Below, piece by piece: positions 31,672 to 40,543 of a DNA stretch of 64,000 bases. The notes below the pieces were generated by a model. The model did no database searches. It worked only from the letters and a program-made list of their open reading frames with translations, and was not told the origin of the DNA. How positions within the stretch are numbered: the first letter of the stretch is position 1; every line of letters starts with the position of its first letter. This DNA comes from Jiangella endophytica (GTDB taxonomy: Bacteria > Actinomycetota > Actinomycetes > Jiangellales > Jiangellaceae): positions 62,001 through 126,000 of the forward strand of contig NZ_QVAI01000022.1 of assembly GCF_003427025.1 (NCBI RefSeq), written 5' to 3'. The translations under genes and the position numbers were made by a program.

Positions 31672-33122
31672 GCGTTCCCTTCCGATGCGTGTGCCCAGGT
31701 GTCGCGCGCGGCGGCGACCCGGTCGAGGTAGGCGGCGAAACCGTCGTCGTAGTGCGCCCGGTGCGGGGCCGACGGCTCGACGGTGTGCGCGGGGATCGGC
31801 CAGCCGGGCGACTCGCCCCGCGCTTCCAGCGCCGACAGCACCGCGCCGTAGGCGCCGGCCTGTGGCACGTCGACGACGTCGAGCGGGCGGCCGAGCACGT
31901 CGGCGAAGAGCTGCGTCCATGCCGCGCTCTGGGCGCCGCCGCCGCAGACGGCCAGCCGCCCGGTCAGCCCGGCCGCGTCGAAACAGTGCCGGGCCGCGTA
32001 CGCCAGCCCTTCGCACAGGGCCCGGACCAGGTCGGCCGGCGACGTCGCGAGGTGCAGCCCGTCGAACCGGCCGCGGGCGGACGCCTCGACGAACGGCGCC
32101 CGCTCGCCCGACGCCGACCAGTACGGCAGCACGGTCACGCCGCGGGCGCCAGGCGGCGACTGCGCCAGCAGGTCCGCGAGCGCCGACACCGGCGCGCCGA
32201 TCAGCTGCAGCAGCCAGTCCAGCGACGCCGTGCCGACCATGGCCGGCATCGCCCGGATCCAGCGCTGCGGCTGCCACGTCGCCAGCAGCAGGCCGGCGCG
32301 GTGCGGGATCGGTCCCGGGCCCGACGTGACGACCTGGCAGGCCAGGGTGGTCCCGATGATCAGCAGGCCGTCGCCCGGCGTGACCGTGCCGCTGCCGCGG
32401 GCGGACGCGAGCAGGTCGTACGGCCCGGCGCTCACCGTCGTCCCGGCCGGCAGCCCGAGCGCGCTCGCCGCGGCGTCCGTCAGCCCGGCCGCCGGACCGC
32501 CCGGCCCGACGACCGGCGGCAGCAGCTCGCGCCGGTGCTCCAGCCCGGTGAGCCGCAGGACCTCGCCGGACCACTCGCGCGTCCGCGGGTCGAGGAACGG
32601 GTACGACGCGTCCGACACGTCGACGGCGCGGACGCCGGTGATCCGCTGGAACACCGTCCCGACGCAGTGCGTGGCGGTCGCCGCGCGGTCGAGCACGTCC
32701 GGCTCGTCGCGGTCGAGCGCGGCCAGGATCGCGGCCGACGCGCCGGGGAAGATCATGCCGCCGTTGCGGGCGAGGACGGCGTCGGCGGTGCCGTCGCGGT
32801 CCCACCGGCGGACGACGTCGGCGGCGCGGCCGTCCAGCCAGGACGCCGCCGGCCGCACCGGGACCCCGTCGGCGTCGGCCAGCCAGCAGCCGTCGCCCTG
32901 GCCGGTCATCGCGACCAGCTCCGGCGGGCCGGGCAGCTGGGTGGCGACGGCGCGGACCACGGTGGTCACGGACGCGACGACGGCCTCGGCGTCCTGCTCG
33001 ACCCGGCCGCCGGCACCGTGCGCCAGCTCCGTCGGCACGCTGTGCACGCACAGCTCGGCGCCGTCGTCGCCGTACCCGACGGCCTTGGTCAGCGTGGTGC
33101 CGATGTCGACGCCGATGTACAT
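31668..33122 (-). CDS. FGGY-family carbohydrate kinase A (xylulokinase-like)
   Basis: 484 aa. The ATG follows GAGGAGG. The N-terminal phosphate-1 loop GVDIGTTLTKAVGYGDDG and the C-terminal FGGY signature CGGGAQSAAWTQLFADVLGRPL identify an actin-fold sugar kinase; substrate-side motifs VAMTGQGDGCWL and SWLDGRAADVVRRW are nearest to xylulokinase/L-xylulokinase-type proteins by eye. It phosphorylates a sugar or polyol with ATP. It overlaps the downstream dehydrogenase gene by 4 nt and follows a DeoR gene by 15 nt. A second, clearly different FGGY kinase is encoded upstream in the same operon. Confidence 0.9.
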   Translation of the reverse strand: MYIGVDIGTTLTKAVGYGDDGAELCVHSVPTELAHGAGGRVEQDAEAVVASVTTVVRAVATQLPGPPELVAMTGQGDGCWLADADGVPVRPAASWLDGRAADVVRRWDRDGTADAVLARNGGMIFPGASAAILAALDRDEPDVLDRAATATHCVGTVFQRITGVRAVDVSDASYPFLDPRTREWSGEVLRLTGLEHRRELLPPVVGPGGPAAGLTDAAASALGLPAGTTVSAGPYDLLASARGSGTVTPGDGLLIIGTTLACQVVTSGPGPIPHRAGLLLATWQPQRWIRAMPAMVGTASLDWLLQLIGAPVSALADLLAQSPPGARGVTVLPYWSASGERAPFVEASARGRFDGLHLATSPADLVRALCEGLAYAARHCFDAAGLTGRLAVCGGGAQSAAWTQLFADVLGRPLDVVDVPQAGAYGAVLSALEARGESPGWPIPAHTVEPSAPHRAHYDDGFAAYLDRVAAARDTWAHASEGNA

Positions 33123-33137
33123 GCCGCCTCCTCGCGG

Positions 33138-33923
33138 TCAGGGGGTGTCGAGCGGTGCGACGTGGACGTTCACGCGGCGTTCGCGCAGCGCCCGGACGAC
33201 CTCGGGCGGCGTGCCGCCGTCGACCACCAGGTCGTCGAAGTCGGTGAGCGGCGCCAGCTGGTGCAGCGCGGTGCCGCCGAGCTTGGTGTGGTCCATGAGC
33301 AGCACCCTGCGCGTCGCCGAGCGCATCATCGCCCGCTTGACCAGCACGATCTCCTGCTCCTGGTGGTAGGTCAGCCCGCCCGACGCCGCCGACGTCGACG
33401 TCAGCAGCACGTCGGCGCGCAGCGACTCGATCGCCTCGATGCACGGCACGCCCAGGAAGGAGTCGTGCGTCGGGTAGTACTCGCCGCCCAGGGAGATCAG
33501 CCGGACCCGGTCGGAGCGGCTCATGGTGTTGATGACCTGCAGGAAGTTGGTGATGACGGTGAGCGGCGCCGCGTCGGCGAGCAGCTCCGCCACGCCGAGC
33601 GTCGTCGTCGAGTCGTCCAGCATGACCGCCATGCCCGGCTCGACCAGCGTGCGCGCATAGCGGGCGATGGCGGCCTTCTCGGCCCGCGCGGTGCGCAGCC
33701 GGTAGGCGACGTTGCTCTCGAACACACTGGACGGCTGCGCGCTGACGCCGCCGTGGAACTTGCGGACGACGCCCTGGCGCTCGAGCTCGTCGAGGTCGCG
33801 GTGGACGGTCATGAGGCTGACGCCGAACGTCTCGGCCAGCTGGCTCGCGGTGACCGAGCCCTCGCGCAGCACGTGATCGGCGATGCGGTCCTGGCGGGCG
33901 CTGCGCGTCGTCCGGGCGGTCAT
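33138..33923 (-). CDS. DeoR/GlpR-family regulator 1
   Basis: 261 aa. The helix-turn-helix SVTASQLAETFGVSLMTVHRDLDELERQGVVRK (~22-55) is followed by the sugar-phosphate sensing domain (MAVMLDDSTTTLGVAELLADAAPLTVITNFLQV, LISLGGEYYPTHDSFLG, RRVLLMDHTKLG). It overlaps the histidine phosphatase gene by 4 nt. The segment after the HTH, VRKFHGGVSAQPSSVFES, is almost identical in the second DeoR protein at 36266, so the two are paralogues and probably recognise related operators. Such regulators respond to phosphorylated sugars made by the local kinases. Confidence 0.93.
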   Translation of the reverse strand: MTARTTRSARQDRIADHVLREGSVTASQLAETFGVSLMTVHRDLDELERQGVVRKFHGGVSAQPSSVFESNVAYRLRTARAEKAAIARYARTLVEPGMAVMLDDSTTTLGVAELLADAAPLTVITNFLQVINTMSRSDRVRLISLGGEYYPTHDSFLGVPCIEAIESLRADVLLTSTSAASGGLTYHQEQEIVLVKRAMMRSATRRVLLMDHTKLGGTALHQLAPLTDFDDLVVDGGTPPEVVRALRERRVNVHVAPLDTP

Positions 33924-34528
33924 CGGGGCGCCTGGTTGTAGTGGTCGAGCATGACGGCGGACGGGCCGAAGCTCAGCTGCGTGGTGGCGGTCGGGTCCGG
34001 GCCGCGCAACACGGTGCGGTAGGCGCGCAGCGGGATGCCGGTGAGCCGGCAGACGACCAGGCGCATCAGGGTGTTGTGACAGACGACGAGCACGCGCTGG
34101 CCGGGGTGCCGGGCCGCGATCTCGCGCAGCGCCCGCTCCGCCCGGCCGGCGGCCGCCTCGGGGTGCTCGCCGCCGGGCAGGTGGTGGGCGACGGGGTCGC
34201 GCACGAACGCCTCGGCGGCGTCGGGGTCGGTGGTGCGCAGCTCGGCGAGCGTGCGGCCCTCGGCGTGACCGAAGTCGAGCTCGCGCAGACGTGCGTCGAC
34301 GCGGACCTCCAGCCCGGTCGCGTCGGCGACGGCGCCGGCGGTCTGGCGGGCACGGAGCAGGTCGGACGCGTAGAGGGCGTCCGGCGGATGCTCCTTCGCG
34401 TGGGCGGCGAGGACCTCGGCCTGCGCCTGGCCGACCTCGTCGATGCCGATGTCGCTGGAGCCGGTGTAGCGGTTGCCCTCGTGCCAGGGCGTGCGGCCGT
34501 GCCGGGCCAGCGTGATGGTCGTCGTCAT
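33920..34528 (-). CDS. histidine phosphatase (phosphoglycerate-mutase-like)
   Basis: 202 aa. LARHGRTPWHEGNRY carries the phospho-accepting histidine (H10), LYASDLLRARQTA and RLRELDFGHAEG the supporting arginine and acid, and VVCHNTLMRLV the second catalytic histidine. The family dephosphorylates sugar phosphates, nucleotides or cofactors. It overlaps both neighbours by 4 nt (kinase B before, DeoR after), so it is an integral member of the operon; a phosphatase between two sugar kinases suggests removal of an over-phosphorylated or toxic sugar phosphate (inference). Confidence 0.9.
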   Translation of the reverse strand: MTTTITLARHGRTPWHEGNRYTGSSDIGIDEVGQAQAEVLAAHAKEHPPDALYASDLLRARQTAGAVADATGLEVRVDARLRELDFGHAEGRTLAELRTTDPDAAEAFVRDPVAHHLPGGEHPEAAAGRAERALREIAARHPGQRVLVVCHNTLMRLVVCRLTGIPLRAYRTVLRGPDPTATTQLSFGPSAVMLDHYNQAPR

Positions 34529-36099
34529 GGGGTGTACCTGCTGCTCAGCCGCTGCGCGGCGGTCGTCGGTGTGCTGCCTGTGGACGGTGCCGCCTCGTCC
34601 GCGTCGTCGAGGTAGCCGCGCCGGGTGAGCTCGGCGACCAGCCGGTCGTAGCCTTCGGCCAGCCGTTCGTGCGCGTCGGCCCGCGGCTCGACGACCGCGC
34701 GCCGGCCGACCATGGCCGCCGCGCGCTGCGTGACCGTGACCCCGGGCGCGTCGACGCGATGCCCGGCGGCCGACGCGAGGACGGCCATGCCGAACGCGGG
34801 CTCCGGGGTCCGCGGGATGACCAGCGGCCGGCCGAGCACGTCGGCGCGCAGCTGGTTCCAGTAGTCGCTTCGCGTACCACCACCGGTGATACGGATATCA
34901 CCGTCGACGGGAGCTCCGAGCGCGGCGAGCCGCTCGAAGCACAGGCGCTCGACGTAGGCGACGCCCTGGACGACGGCGGCGTATCGCTCCGCCCGCGACG
35001 ACGTGGCGCCGAGCTCGAACCGGGTCGCGTCGGGCCGGACGAACGGGAACCGCTCGCCGCGCGCCGTCAGCGGGTAGATGACGGCGCCCGCGGGCTCGTA
35101 GCGCCGGCCGGCCGCGGCGGCGAGCGCGTCGAGGTCGTCGTCGGCGAACTCGCCGGCGACGGCGCCCGCCCCGACGTTGGAGGCGCCGCCGGGCAGCCAG
35201 CCGCCGTCGGGGTGCCGGTGGCTGTAGACCGCCCCGGCGGGATCGTCGATGAGCGTGGGCGAGACGCCCTTGAGCACCAGTGTCGTGCCGAGGACGGAGT
35301 TCCACGAGCCGGGGGTCAGCGCGCCGGCGGCGATCTGCGCCGCGCACCCGTCCGTCATGCCCGCGACGATGGGGGTGCCGGCCGCGATGCCGGTGTGCGC
35401 GGCGGCCGCGTGCGTGACGGTGCCCAGCGTGCTGCCCGGCGCGACGACCTCGGGGAGCGTCGCGGGGTCGACGCCCGCCGCGCCGAGGAGGCGCTCGTCC
35501 CAGCGGCGGCCGGCGACGTCGTAGCCGGACTTCAGCGCGTGGCTGCTGTCGGTGTCGACGCGATGCCCGACCAGTGCCGCGGCGATGACGTCGGCGCTGT
35601 GGGCGACGTAGCGGCCGGACAGCCCGGTGGTCGTGTGGTGCCGGAACAGCCAGTCGATCTTCGGCAGCGCCCACGACAGCTGCACGGCGGTGCCCGAGCC
35701 CGCGGATCCGTCCGCCTCGGCCAACCGGCGCTTCAGGCGGGCCAGTTCGTCGACCGCGCGCGCGTCGTCGTACATGAGCGCGGGGGTGAGCGGAGCGCCC
35801 CGGTCGTCGCCGAGCAGGACGGTGCCGGATGTGCTGCACACGGCGACCGCGCCGACGGGGGCCGATCGGCACGCCGGCGGCAGCTCGCCGAACGCCTGCC
35901 GCGACGCCTCGCCGACGGCCTCCCACCACTGGTGCGGATCCTGCTCGTGCCGGCGGCCGGCGTCGCTGCGCCGATGGCTGGTCAGCCTGGCGGAACCGAG
36001 CGCCAGCACCTGGCCGGTGTCGTCGGCGAGGAGGACGCGCACGCTCTGGGTCCCGAGGTCGATGCCCACCCAGATGACGTCCGCCGACCTCGGATCCAT
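34525..36099 (-). CDS. FGGY-family carbohydrate kinase B
   Basis: 524 aa from the ATG at 36099. A GTG two codons upstream (36105) sits at better distance from GAGG and may be the real start. VGIDLGTQSVRVLLADDTG is the phosphate-1 loop, AVAVCSTSGTVLLGDDRG and MYDDARAVDELARLKRRL are substrate-side segments, and TGGGTRSDYWNQLRADVLGRPL is the C-terminal FGGY signature. It is the first gene of the minus-strand operon and diverges from DeoR 2, with two GATAAC-type operator sequences just upstream of its start. Substrate not determinable by eye; ribulokinase, xylulokinase and polyol-kinase activities are all possible. Confidence 0.9.
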   Translation of the reverse strand: MDPRSADVIWVGIDLGTQSVRVLLADDTGQVLALGSARLTSHRRSDAGRRHEQDPHQWWEAVGEASRQAFGELPPACRSAPVGAVAVCSTSGTVLLGDDRGAPLTPALMYDDARAVDELARLKRRLAEADGSAGSGTAVQLSWALPKIDWLFRHHTTTGLSGRYVAHSADVIAAALVGHRVDTDSSHALKSGYDVAGRRWDERLLGAAGVDPATLPEVVAPGSTLGTVTHAAAAHTGIAAGTPIVAGMTDGCAAQIAAGALTPGSWNSVLGTTLVLKGVSPTLIDDPAGAVYSHRHPDGGWLPGGASNVGAGAVAGEFADDDLDALAAAAGRRYEPAGAVIYPLTARGERFPFVRPDATRFELGATSSRAERYAAVVQGVAYVERLCFERLAALGAPVDGDIRITGGGTRSDYWNQLRADVLGRPLVIPRTPEPAFGMAVLASAAGHRVDAPGVTVTQRAAAMVGRRAVVEPRADAHERLAEGYDRLVAELTRRGYLDDADEAAPSTGSTPTTAAQRLSSRYTP

Positions 36100-36139
36100 A
36101 TGCACCCCGTCGCCTCGATGTCTGTGCGTCCTGACGCAC

Positions 36140-36178
36140 GTTATCGCATAGATAACACAACTGACTGTTAAAGATAAC
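36140..36178. promoter_or_regulatory. paired GATAAC operator sequences between the divergent operons
   Basis: GTTATCGCATAGATAAC (36140-36156) is a perfect 6-bp palindrome with a 5-nt spacer. A related site, GTTAAAGATAAC, follows at 36167-36178. The stretch is far more AT-rich than its surroundings and lies between kinase B and DeoR 2, where both promoters must be. It is a likely DeoR binding region. Confidence 0.6.
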
Positions 36179-36265
36179 CTATCGTGCGATGCAGTGGGGC
36201 GGTTCGTCCGGCGGAGTCGTGAGGCGTGACGCCCCAACGTCCGGCCGCTGCGCCAGACTGTTCGC

Positions 36266-37075
36266 ATGACGCCGCCCACCCGTCCAGCCGACCCGCCGTC
36301 GCGGCGCTCGCTCGCCCGCGACGCGCGCCAGCAGGCCATCGTGTCGCACGTGGTCGCCCATGGGGTCGCCACGGTCAGCGAGCTGACCGAGCTGACCGGG
36401 GCGAGCGTCATGACGGTCCACCGTGACCTCGACGAACTGGCCCGGCGTGGCGTCGTGCGCAAGTTCCACGGCGGTGTGTCGGCGCAGCCGTCGACGGTGT
36501 TCGAGAGCAGTTCCGAGTACCGGGTCCGGGTGCAGGTCAAGGAGAAGGAGTCGCTGGCGACGGCCGCGCTGGGCATGATCGAGCCGGGGATGTCGATCAT
36601 GCTCGACACCTCGACGACGAACCTGTTCGTCGCCCGCCGGCTGGGCGAGCTGCGGCTCGGGCCGCTGACGGTGGTGACGAACTACCTACCCATCATGCAG
36701 GCGCTCAAGACGATGCCCGACATCCACCTGATCGGCGTCGGCGGCGACTACAACGCCACGCACGACGCCTTCCTCGGCCTGAGCGCGATCGAGGCGATCG
36801 GCGCCCTGACCACCGACATCGTCTTCCTGAGTACGTCGGCCATGACCATCTCGACCACCTATCACCAGGAACCCGAGATCGTCACCGTGAAGCGCGCCAT
36901 GATGGCCGCCGGCCGGCGGCGCGTGCTGTTGATGGACCCCACGAAGCTGAACCGCACCGCGCTGCACCGCCTCGCGCCGACGTCGGACTTCGACCAGCTG
37001 GTGGTCAACGCCGACGCGGGCGACCGCCTGCTGTCCGAGCTGGGCGAGCACGCCACCGTGGTGCCCGCGAGCTGA
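36266..37075 (+). CDS. DeoR/GlpR-family regulator 2
   Basis: 269 aa. The HTH (TVSELTELTGASVMTVHRDLDELARRGVVRK, ~37-67) is followed by the sensing domain (MSIMLDTSTTNLFVARRLG, LIGVGGDYNATHDAFLG, RRVLLMDPTKLNRTALHRL). VRKFHGGVSAQPSTVFES and many later segments match DeoR 1 at 33138, indicating duplication. It diverges from the kinase operon and stands upstream of the ABC importer genes, an ideal place to control both. Its N-terminus is ~15 residues longer than DeoR 1; the ATG at 36266 has no strong ribosome-binding site, so a later start is possible. Confidence 0.92.
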   Translation: MTPPTRPADPPSRRSLARDARQQAIVSHVVAHGVATVSELTELTGASVMTVHRDLDELARRGVVRKFHGGVSAQPSTVFESSSEYRVRVQVKEKESLATAALGMIEPGMSIMLDTSTTNLFVARRLGELRLGPLTVVTNYLPIMQALKTMPDIHLIGVGGDYNATHDAFLGLSAIEAIGALTTDIVFLSTSAMTISTTYHQEPEIVTVKRAMMAAGRRRVLLMDPTKLNRTALHRLAPTSDFDQLVVNADAGDRLLSELGEHATVVPAS

Positions 37076-37184
37076 GCCCGCCGCGCCGCCCGAACCGCCC
37101 GGAATCACCGCGGAACCGGCCCCGATCCGCCACGAATCCGGCCGGTCACGGAGTGGTCGCCGAGCGGCCGCTTGCAGTTCATCT

Positions 37185-37224
37185 CTTCGTGGAAGTTAAG
37201 TCTATCGTTCTTCGTGTTAAGTCT
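37185..37224 (+). promoter_or_regulatory. direct-repeat operator upstream of the ABC importer
   Basis: CTTCGTG occurs at 37185-37191 and 37210-37216, and GTTAAGTCT at 37195-37203 and 37216-37224. The second pair is offset by 21 bp, two helical turns. The AT-rich block lies 50-90 bp before the first permease gene and is probably a regulator site overlapping its promoter. Confidence 0.5.
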
Positions 37225-37275
37225 GTTACGGTCACTCGCACAGTCGAAGATGACCGTCACGTCGGGAGGGCGTTC

Positions 37276-38280
37276 GTGACCACCACCACCGCCGCCCGGC
37301 GGGGCCAGGACGACGCGGGCGCCGACGGCGCCGCGGCCGCCACCAGCGGCAGCGGCGGCCCCGGGTCCACGGCCCGCCGGCGCCGCCGCGGCCCGCACCA
37401 CTGGCGCCGTCGCCGCAAGGAATACTCGCTGTTCCTGCTGATGATCTCGCCGAATCTGCTGATCATCGGCACCTTCGACTACTGGCCGGTCATCTACAAC
37501 GCCTGGCTGAGCCTGACCCGCTGGAACATGATCTCCGGCGCACCGCGCTACGTGGGGCTGCAGAACTACGAGAACCTGTTCACCAGCTCGAGCTTCCACG
37601 GGATCCTGCTGAACACGCTGACGTTCAGCGCGGCGATCGTGGTCGGCAGCGTGGTGCTGGGGCTCGCGCTGGCGCTGCTGTTCGACCAGAAGCTGCGCGG
37701 CCGAGGGCTCGTCCGGACCGTGGCGTTCGCCCCGCACATCGTCAGCGGCGCCGCCGTCGCGACGTTGTGGCTGTTCATCTTCGACCCGGCGTACGGGCTG
37801 TCGCGGGTGGTGCTGGATCCGTTCGGGATCGAGTCGCCGAGATGGGTGAACGACGCCGACTGGGCCTTGATCGCGCTGGTCATCGCGTACCTGTGGAAGG
37901 GCATCGGGTTCGTCGCGATCGTCTACCTCGCCGGGCTGCAGAACCTCCCGGAGGAGCTCTACGAGGCGGCCAAGCTCGACGGCGCCGGCACGTGGACGAC
38001 GTTCCGGCGGATCACGCTGCCGCTGCTGTCGCCGGTGACGTTCTTCGTGCTGGTCACGTCGATCATCGGCACCTTCCAGGCCTACGACATGATCGCCGTC
38101 CTCACCGGGGGAGGGCCGGGCGACGCCACGACGACCCTGTCGTGGTTCGTGTACCAGCAGGGCTTCCGCGCCTCCGACGCCGGCACCGCCGCCGCGGCCG
38201 CCATGCTGCTGTTCGTCATCCTGCTCGTCGTCACGGGCCTGCAGACCAGGTTCGTCCAGCGCAAGGTGCATTACACATGA
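37276..38280 (+). CDS. ABC importer permease, MalF/UgpA type
   Basis: 334 aa from the GTG at 37276, which follows GGGAGGG; upstream in-frame codons cross the operator repeats and are excluded. A long basic cytoplasmic N-terminus (ARRRRRGPHHWRRRRKEY) precedes six membrane helices. The EAA loop contacting the ATPase is LPEELYEAAKLDGAGTWTTFRRITLP. It pairs with the MalG-type permease that overlaps it by 4 nt and with the binding protein at 39137. No ATPase gene is in the operon, so it must share a multi-sugar ATPase (MsmK/UgpC type) encoded elsewhere. Confidence 0.93.
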   Translation: MTTTTAARRGQDDAGADGAAAATSGSGGPGSTARRRRRGPHHWRRRRKEYSLFLLMISPNLLIIGTFDYWPVIYNAWLSLTRWNMISGAPRYVGLQNYENLFTSSSFHGILLNTLTFSAAIVVGSVVLGLALALLFDQKLRGRGLVRTVAFAPHIVSGAAVATLWLFIFDPAYGLSRVVLDPFGIESPRWVNDADWALIALVIAYLWKGIGFVAIVYLAGLQNLPEELYEAAKLDGAGTWTTFRRITLPLLSPVTFFVLVTSIIGTFQAYDMIAVLTGGGPGDATTTLSWFVYQQGFRASDAGTAAAAAMLLFVILLVVTGLQTRFVQRKVHYT

Positions 38281-39101
38281 CCGCCGCACGGCTGCGACGG
38301 GTGCTGCTGTACGCCGGCCTGGTGGCCGTCGGGCTGCTGTTCATCGGCCCGTTGTACTGGCTGTTCTCGTCTGCTCTCAAAGAACCGGGTGACATCTACC
38401 AGTTCCCCCCGCGCTGGCTGCCCAGCTGGCACGTCGAGAACTTCGCCGAGGCCTGGCGGGCCGCGCCGTTCGGCGACTTCTTCGTCAACTCGCTGATCGT
38501 CACCGCGGGCGGCGCCACGATCAAGCTGGTCAACGCGACGCTCACGGCGTACGCGTTCGTGTTCCTGCGCTTCCCGTACAAGAACGTGATCTTCCTGGTG
38601 ATGCTCGGCGCCCTGATGGTGCCGAACAACGTGACGCTGATCGTCAACTACATCACCGTGTCGAACCTCGGCTGGGTGAACACCTACCTGGGCCTCATCG
38701 TGCCCAGTGCCGGTTCGGTGTTCGGCATGTTCCTGCTGCGGCAGTACATGCTCACGCTGCCCGGCGACATCGTCGAGGCGGCGCGCGTCGACGGCGCGGG
38801 GCACCTGCGCATCATGTGGCAGGTCGTGCTGCCGATGTGCAAGCCGATGCTGGTCACCGTCGGGATCATCGCGATCGTCGACATGTGGAACGACTTCATC
38901 TGGCCGCTCATCGTCACCAACACCGTCGAGATGCGGACGCTGCCCATCGGACTGCTCTACCTGCGCTCCACCGAGGGCTACTCGAACTGGGGCGCGATCA
39001 TGGCCGGCACGGTGATGGTCGCACTCCCGATGCTCATCCTCTTCCTGGTCGCCCAGCGGCAGATCACCCGCGGGCTGACCGGCGGGGCCGTCAAGGGCTG
39101 A
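38277..39101 (+). CDS. ABC importer permease, MalG/UgpE type
   Basis: 274 aa. Start ATG overlaps the previous stop by 4 nt. Six membrane helices are predicted, with the EAA loop LPGDIVEAARVDGAGHLRIMWQVVLPMCKP, and segments LLFIGPLYWLFSSALKEP and WNDFIWPLIVTNTVEMRTLPIGL that are typical of the MalG/UgpE partner. It forms the membrane channel with the preceding permease and imports the ligand of the binding protein 35 bp downstream. No anomaly. Confidence 0.93.
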   Translation: MTAARLRRVLLYAGLVAVGLLFIGPLYWLFSSALKEPGDIYQFPPRWLPSWHVENFAEAWRAAPFGDFFVNSLIVTAGGATIKLVNATLTAYAFVFLRFPYKNVIFLVMLGALMVPNNVTLIVNYITVSNLGWVNTYLGLIVPSAGSVFGMFLLRQYMLTLPGDIVEAARVDGAGHLRIMWQVVLPMCKPMLVTVGIIAIVDMWNDFIWPLIVTNTVEMRTLPIGLLYLRSTEGYSNWGAIMAGTVMVALPMLILFLVAQRQITRGLTGGAVKG

Positions 39102-39136
39102 CCCCCGCCCGCGAGTCACGAAAGGACGCTCCGACC

Positions 39137-40543
39137 ATGCGACACCGCACCGTTCTGCGCCCCTCCCGACCGAGCCGGCGCGACTTCCTCTCCATGGCGG
39201 CGGCCGCCGGCGTCGCCGTACCCCTGCTCGGCTGCGCGGGCGGCGTCACCGACGACGGCGGCAGCGGCGACGACACCTCCGACCCGGGCGGCAACCTCGA
39301 CCAGGTCGACGTCAGCCCGCCGTCGCAGTACGCCGGGCGCGTCAACGTCGCCATGTGGAGCGCGATGGGCGGCGTCAACGGCGAGGCGCTCGCCGCGCTG
39401 GTGGACAAGTTCAACCAGTCGCAGGAGGACATCTACGCCGAGGTGCAGTTCCAGGGCGCGTACGCCGAGTCCGCGCCGAAGCTCACCGCGGCGCTGCGGG
39501 CCGGCGCCGTCCCGGACGTGATGATGCTCGCCGACACGTTCTGGGGCCGGTTCCTCATCAACGACGCCCTCGAGCCGCTGAACGATTACTTCGACGACGA
39601 GTTCGGCCGCGACGACTACGTCGAGGCGCTCTTCGACGAAGGGCTGGTCGGCGACGAGCTGTACTGGCTCTCGTTCGGCCGCAGCACGCCGCTGTTCTAC
39701 TACAACAAGAACGTGTTCCAGCAGATCGGCCTGCCCGACCGCGGCCCCGAGACCTGGACGGAGCTGCGCGAGTGGTCGTCGGCCATCTCCGAGCTCAGCG
39801 TCAACGGCCAGCCGCTCAAGGCGCACGCCTTCACCGGCGACGACGACTGGCAGTTCATGGCCTCGGTCTGGCAGTTCGGCGGCCGGCTGTCTGAGGGCCT
39901 GGACGTCACCATCGACTCCGGTGGCGCCGTCGACGCGGCCCGCTGGCACCAGCAGTACATCTTCGAGGACGGCTACGGGTACCTCGCGCAGGCGTCCGGC
40001 ACCGACTTCGGCACCGGCGTGGTCGCGACCACGATCACGTCGACCGGCGGGCTGCGCGGCATCTACGAGGCCTCCGCGACCGCCGGGTTCGAGGTCGGCA
40101 CCGCTTTCCTGCCGCAGGAGGTGGCCAGTGGCGTCCCGACCGGCGGCATGGGCTTCTCGCTGCTCAAAGGGGCTGCACAGGAGCGCAAGGATGCCGCGTT
40201 CCAGCTGCTGAAGTTCCTCGGGCAGCCGGAGAACGCCGCCGAGTGGACGCTCGCGACCGGCTACCTGCCGATCGTCAAGGCGTCGATGGACGTCCCCGAA
40301 CTGGCGCAGACGCTGGCCAGCGACCCGAACTTCAACGTCGCCGTCGAGCAGCTCCCGGAGGCGCAGGGCAGCGACGCGATCCGTTCCTACCTGCCCAACG
40401 GCACCGACATCATCATCAGCGGCCTGCAGCGCATCTACAGCGACGGCAGCGAGGATCCGCAGGACGTGTTCGACGAGGTCGCGGAGCAGCTGCGGCAGGG
40501 CGTCGAGGACATCCGGCCCGGCTACGAGAAGTACTTCGGCTGA
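39137..40543 (+). CDS. ABC importer substrate-binding lipoprotein, UgpB-like
   Basis: 468 aa. The ATG follows GAAAGGA. Twin-arginine signal SRRDFLSMAAAAGVA and lipobox LLGC make it a Tat-exported lipoprotein. The mature part is a family-1 binding protein; PTGGMGFSLLKGA and LLKFLGQPENAAEW...TGYLPIVKASMD correspond to the C-terminal lobe pattern of UgpB, the sn-glycerol-3-phosphate/glycerophosphodiester-binding protein. The next gene encodes a UgpQ-like phosphodiesterase, which supports a glycerophosphodiester ligand. Residues that bind the phosphate were not checked by alignment, so another sugar or polyol remains possible. Confidence 0.85.
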   Translation: MRHRTVLRPSRPSRRDFLSMAAAAGVAVPLLGCAGGVTDDGGSGDDTSDPGGNLDQVDVSPPSQYAGRVNVAMWSAMGGVNGEALAALVDKFNQSQEDIYAEVQFQGAYAESAPKLTAALRAGAVPDVMMLADTFWGRFLINDALEPLNDYFDDEFGRDDYVEALFDEGLVGDELYWLSFGRSTPLFYYNKNVFQQIGLPDRGPETWTELREWSSAISELSVNGQPLKAHAFTGDDDWQFMASVWQFGGRLSEGLDVTIDSGGAVDAARWHQQYIFEDGYGYLAQASGTDFGTGVVATTITSTGGLRGIYEASATAGFEVGTAFLPQEVASGVPTGGMGFSLLKGAAQERKDAAFQLLKFLGQPENAAEWTLATGYLPIVKASMDVPELAQTLASDPNFNVAVEQLPEAQGSDAIRSYLPNGTDIIISGLQRIYSDGSEDPQDVFDEVAEQLRQGVEDIRPGYEKYFG

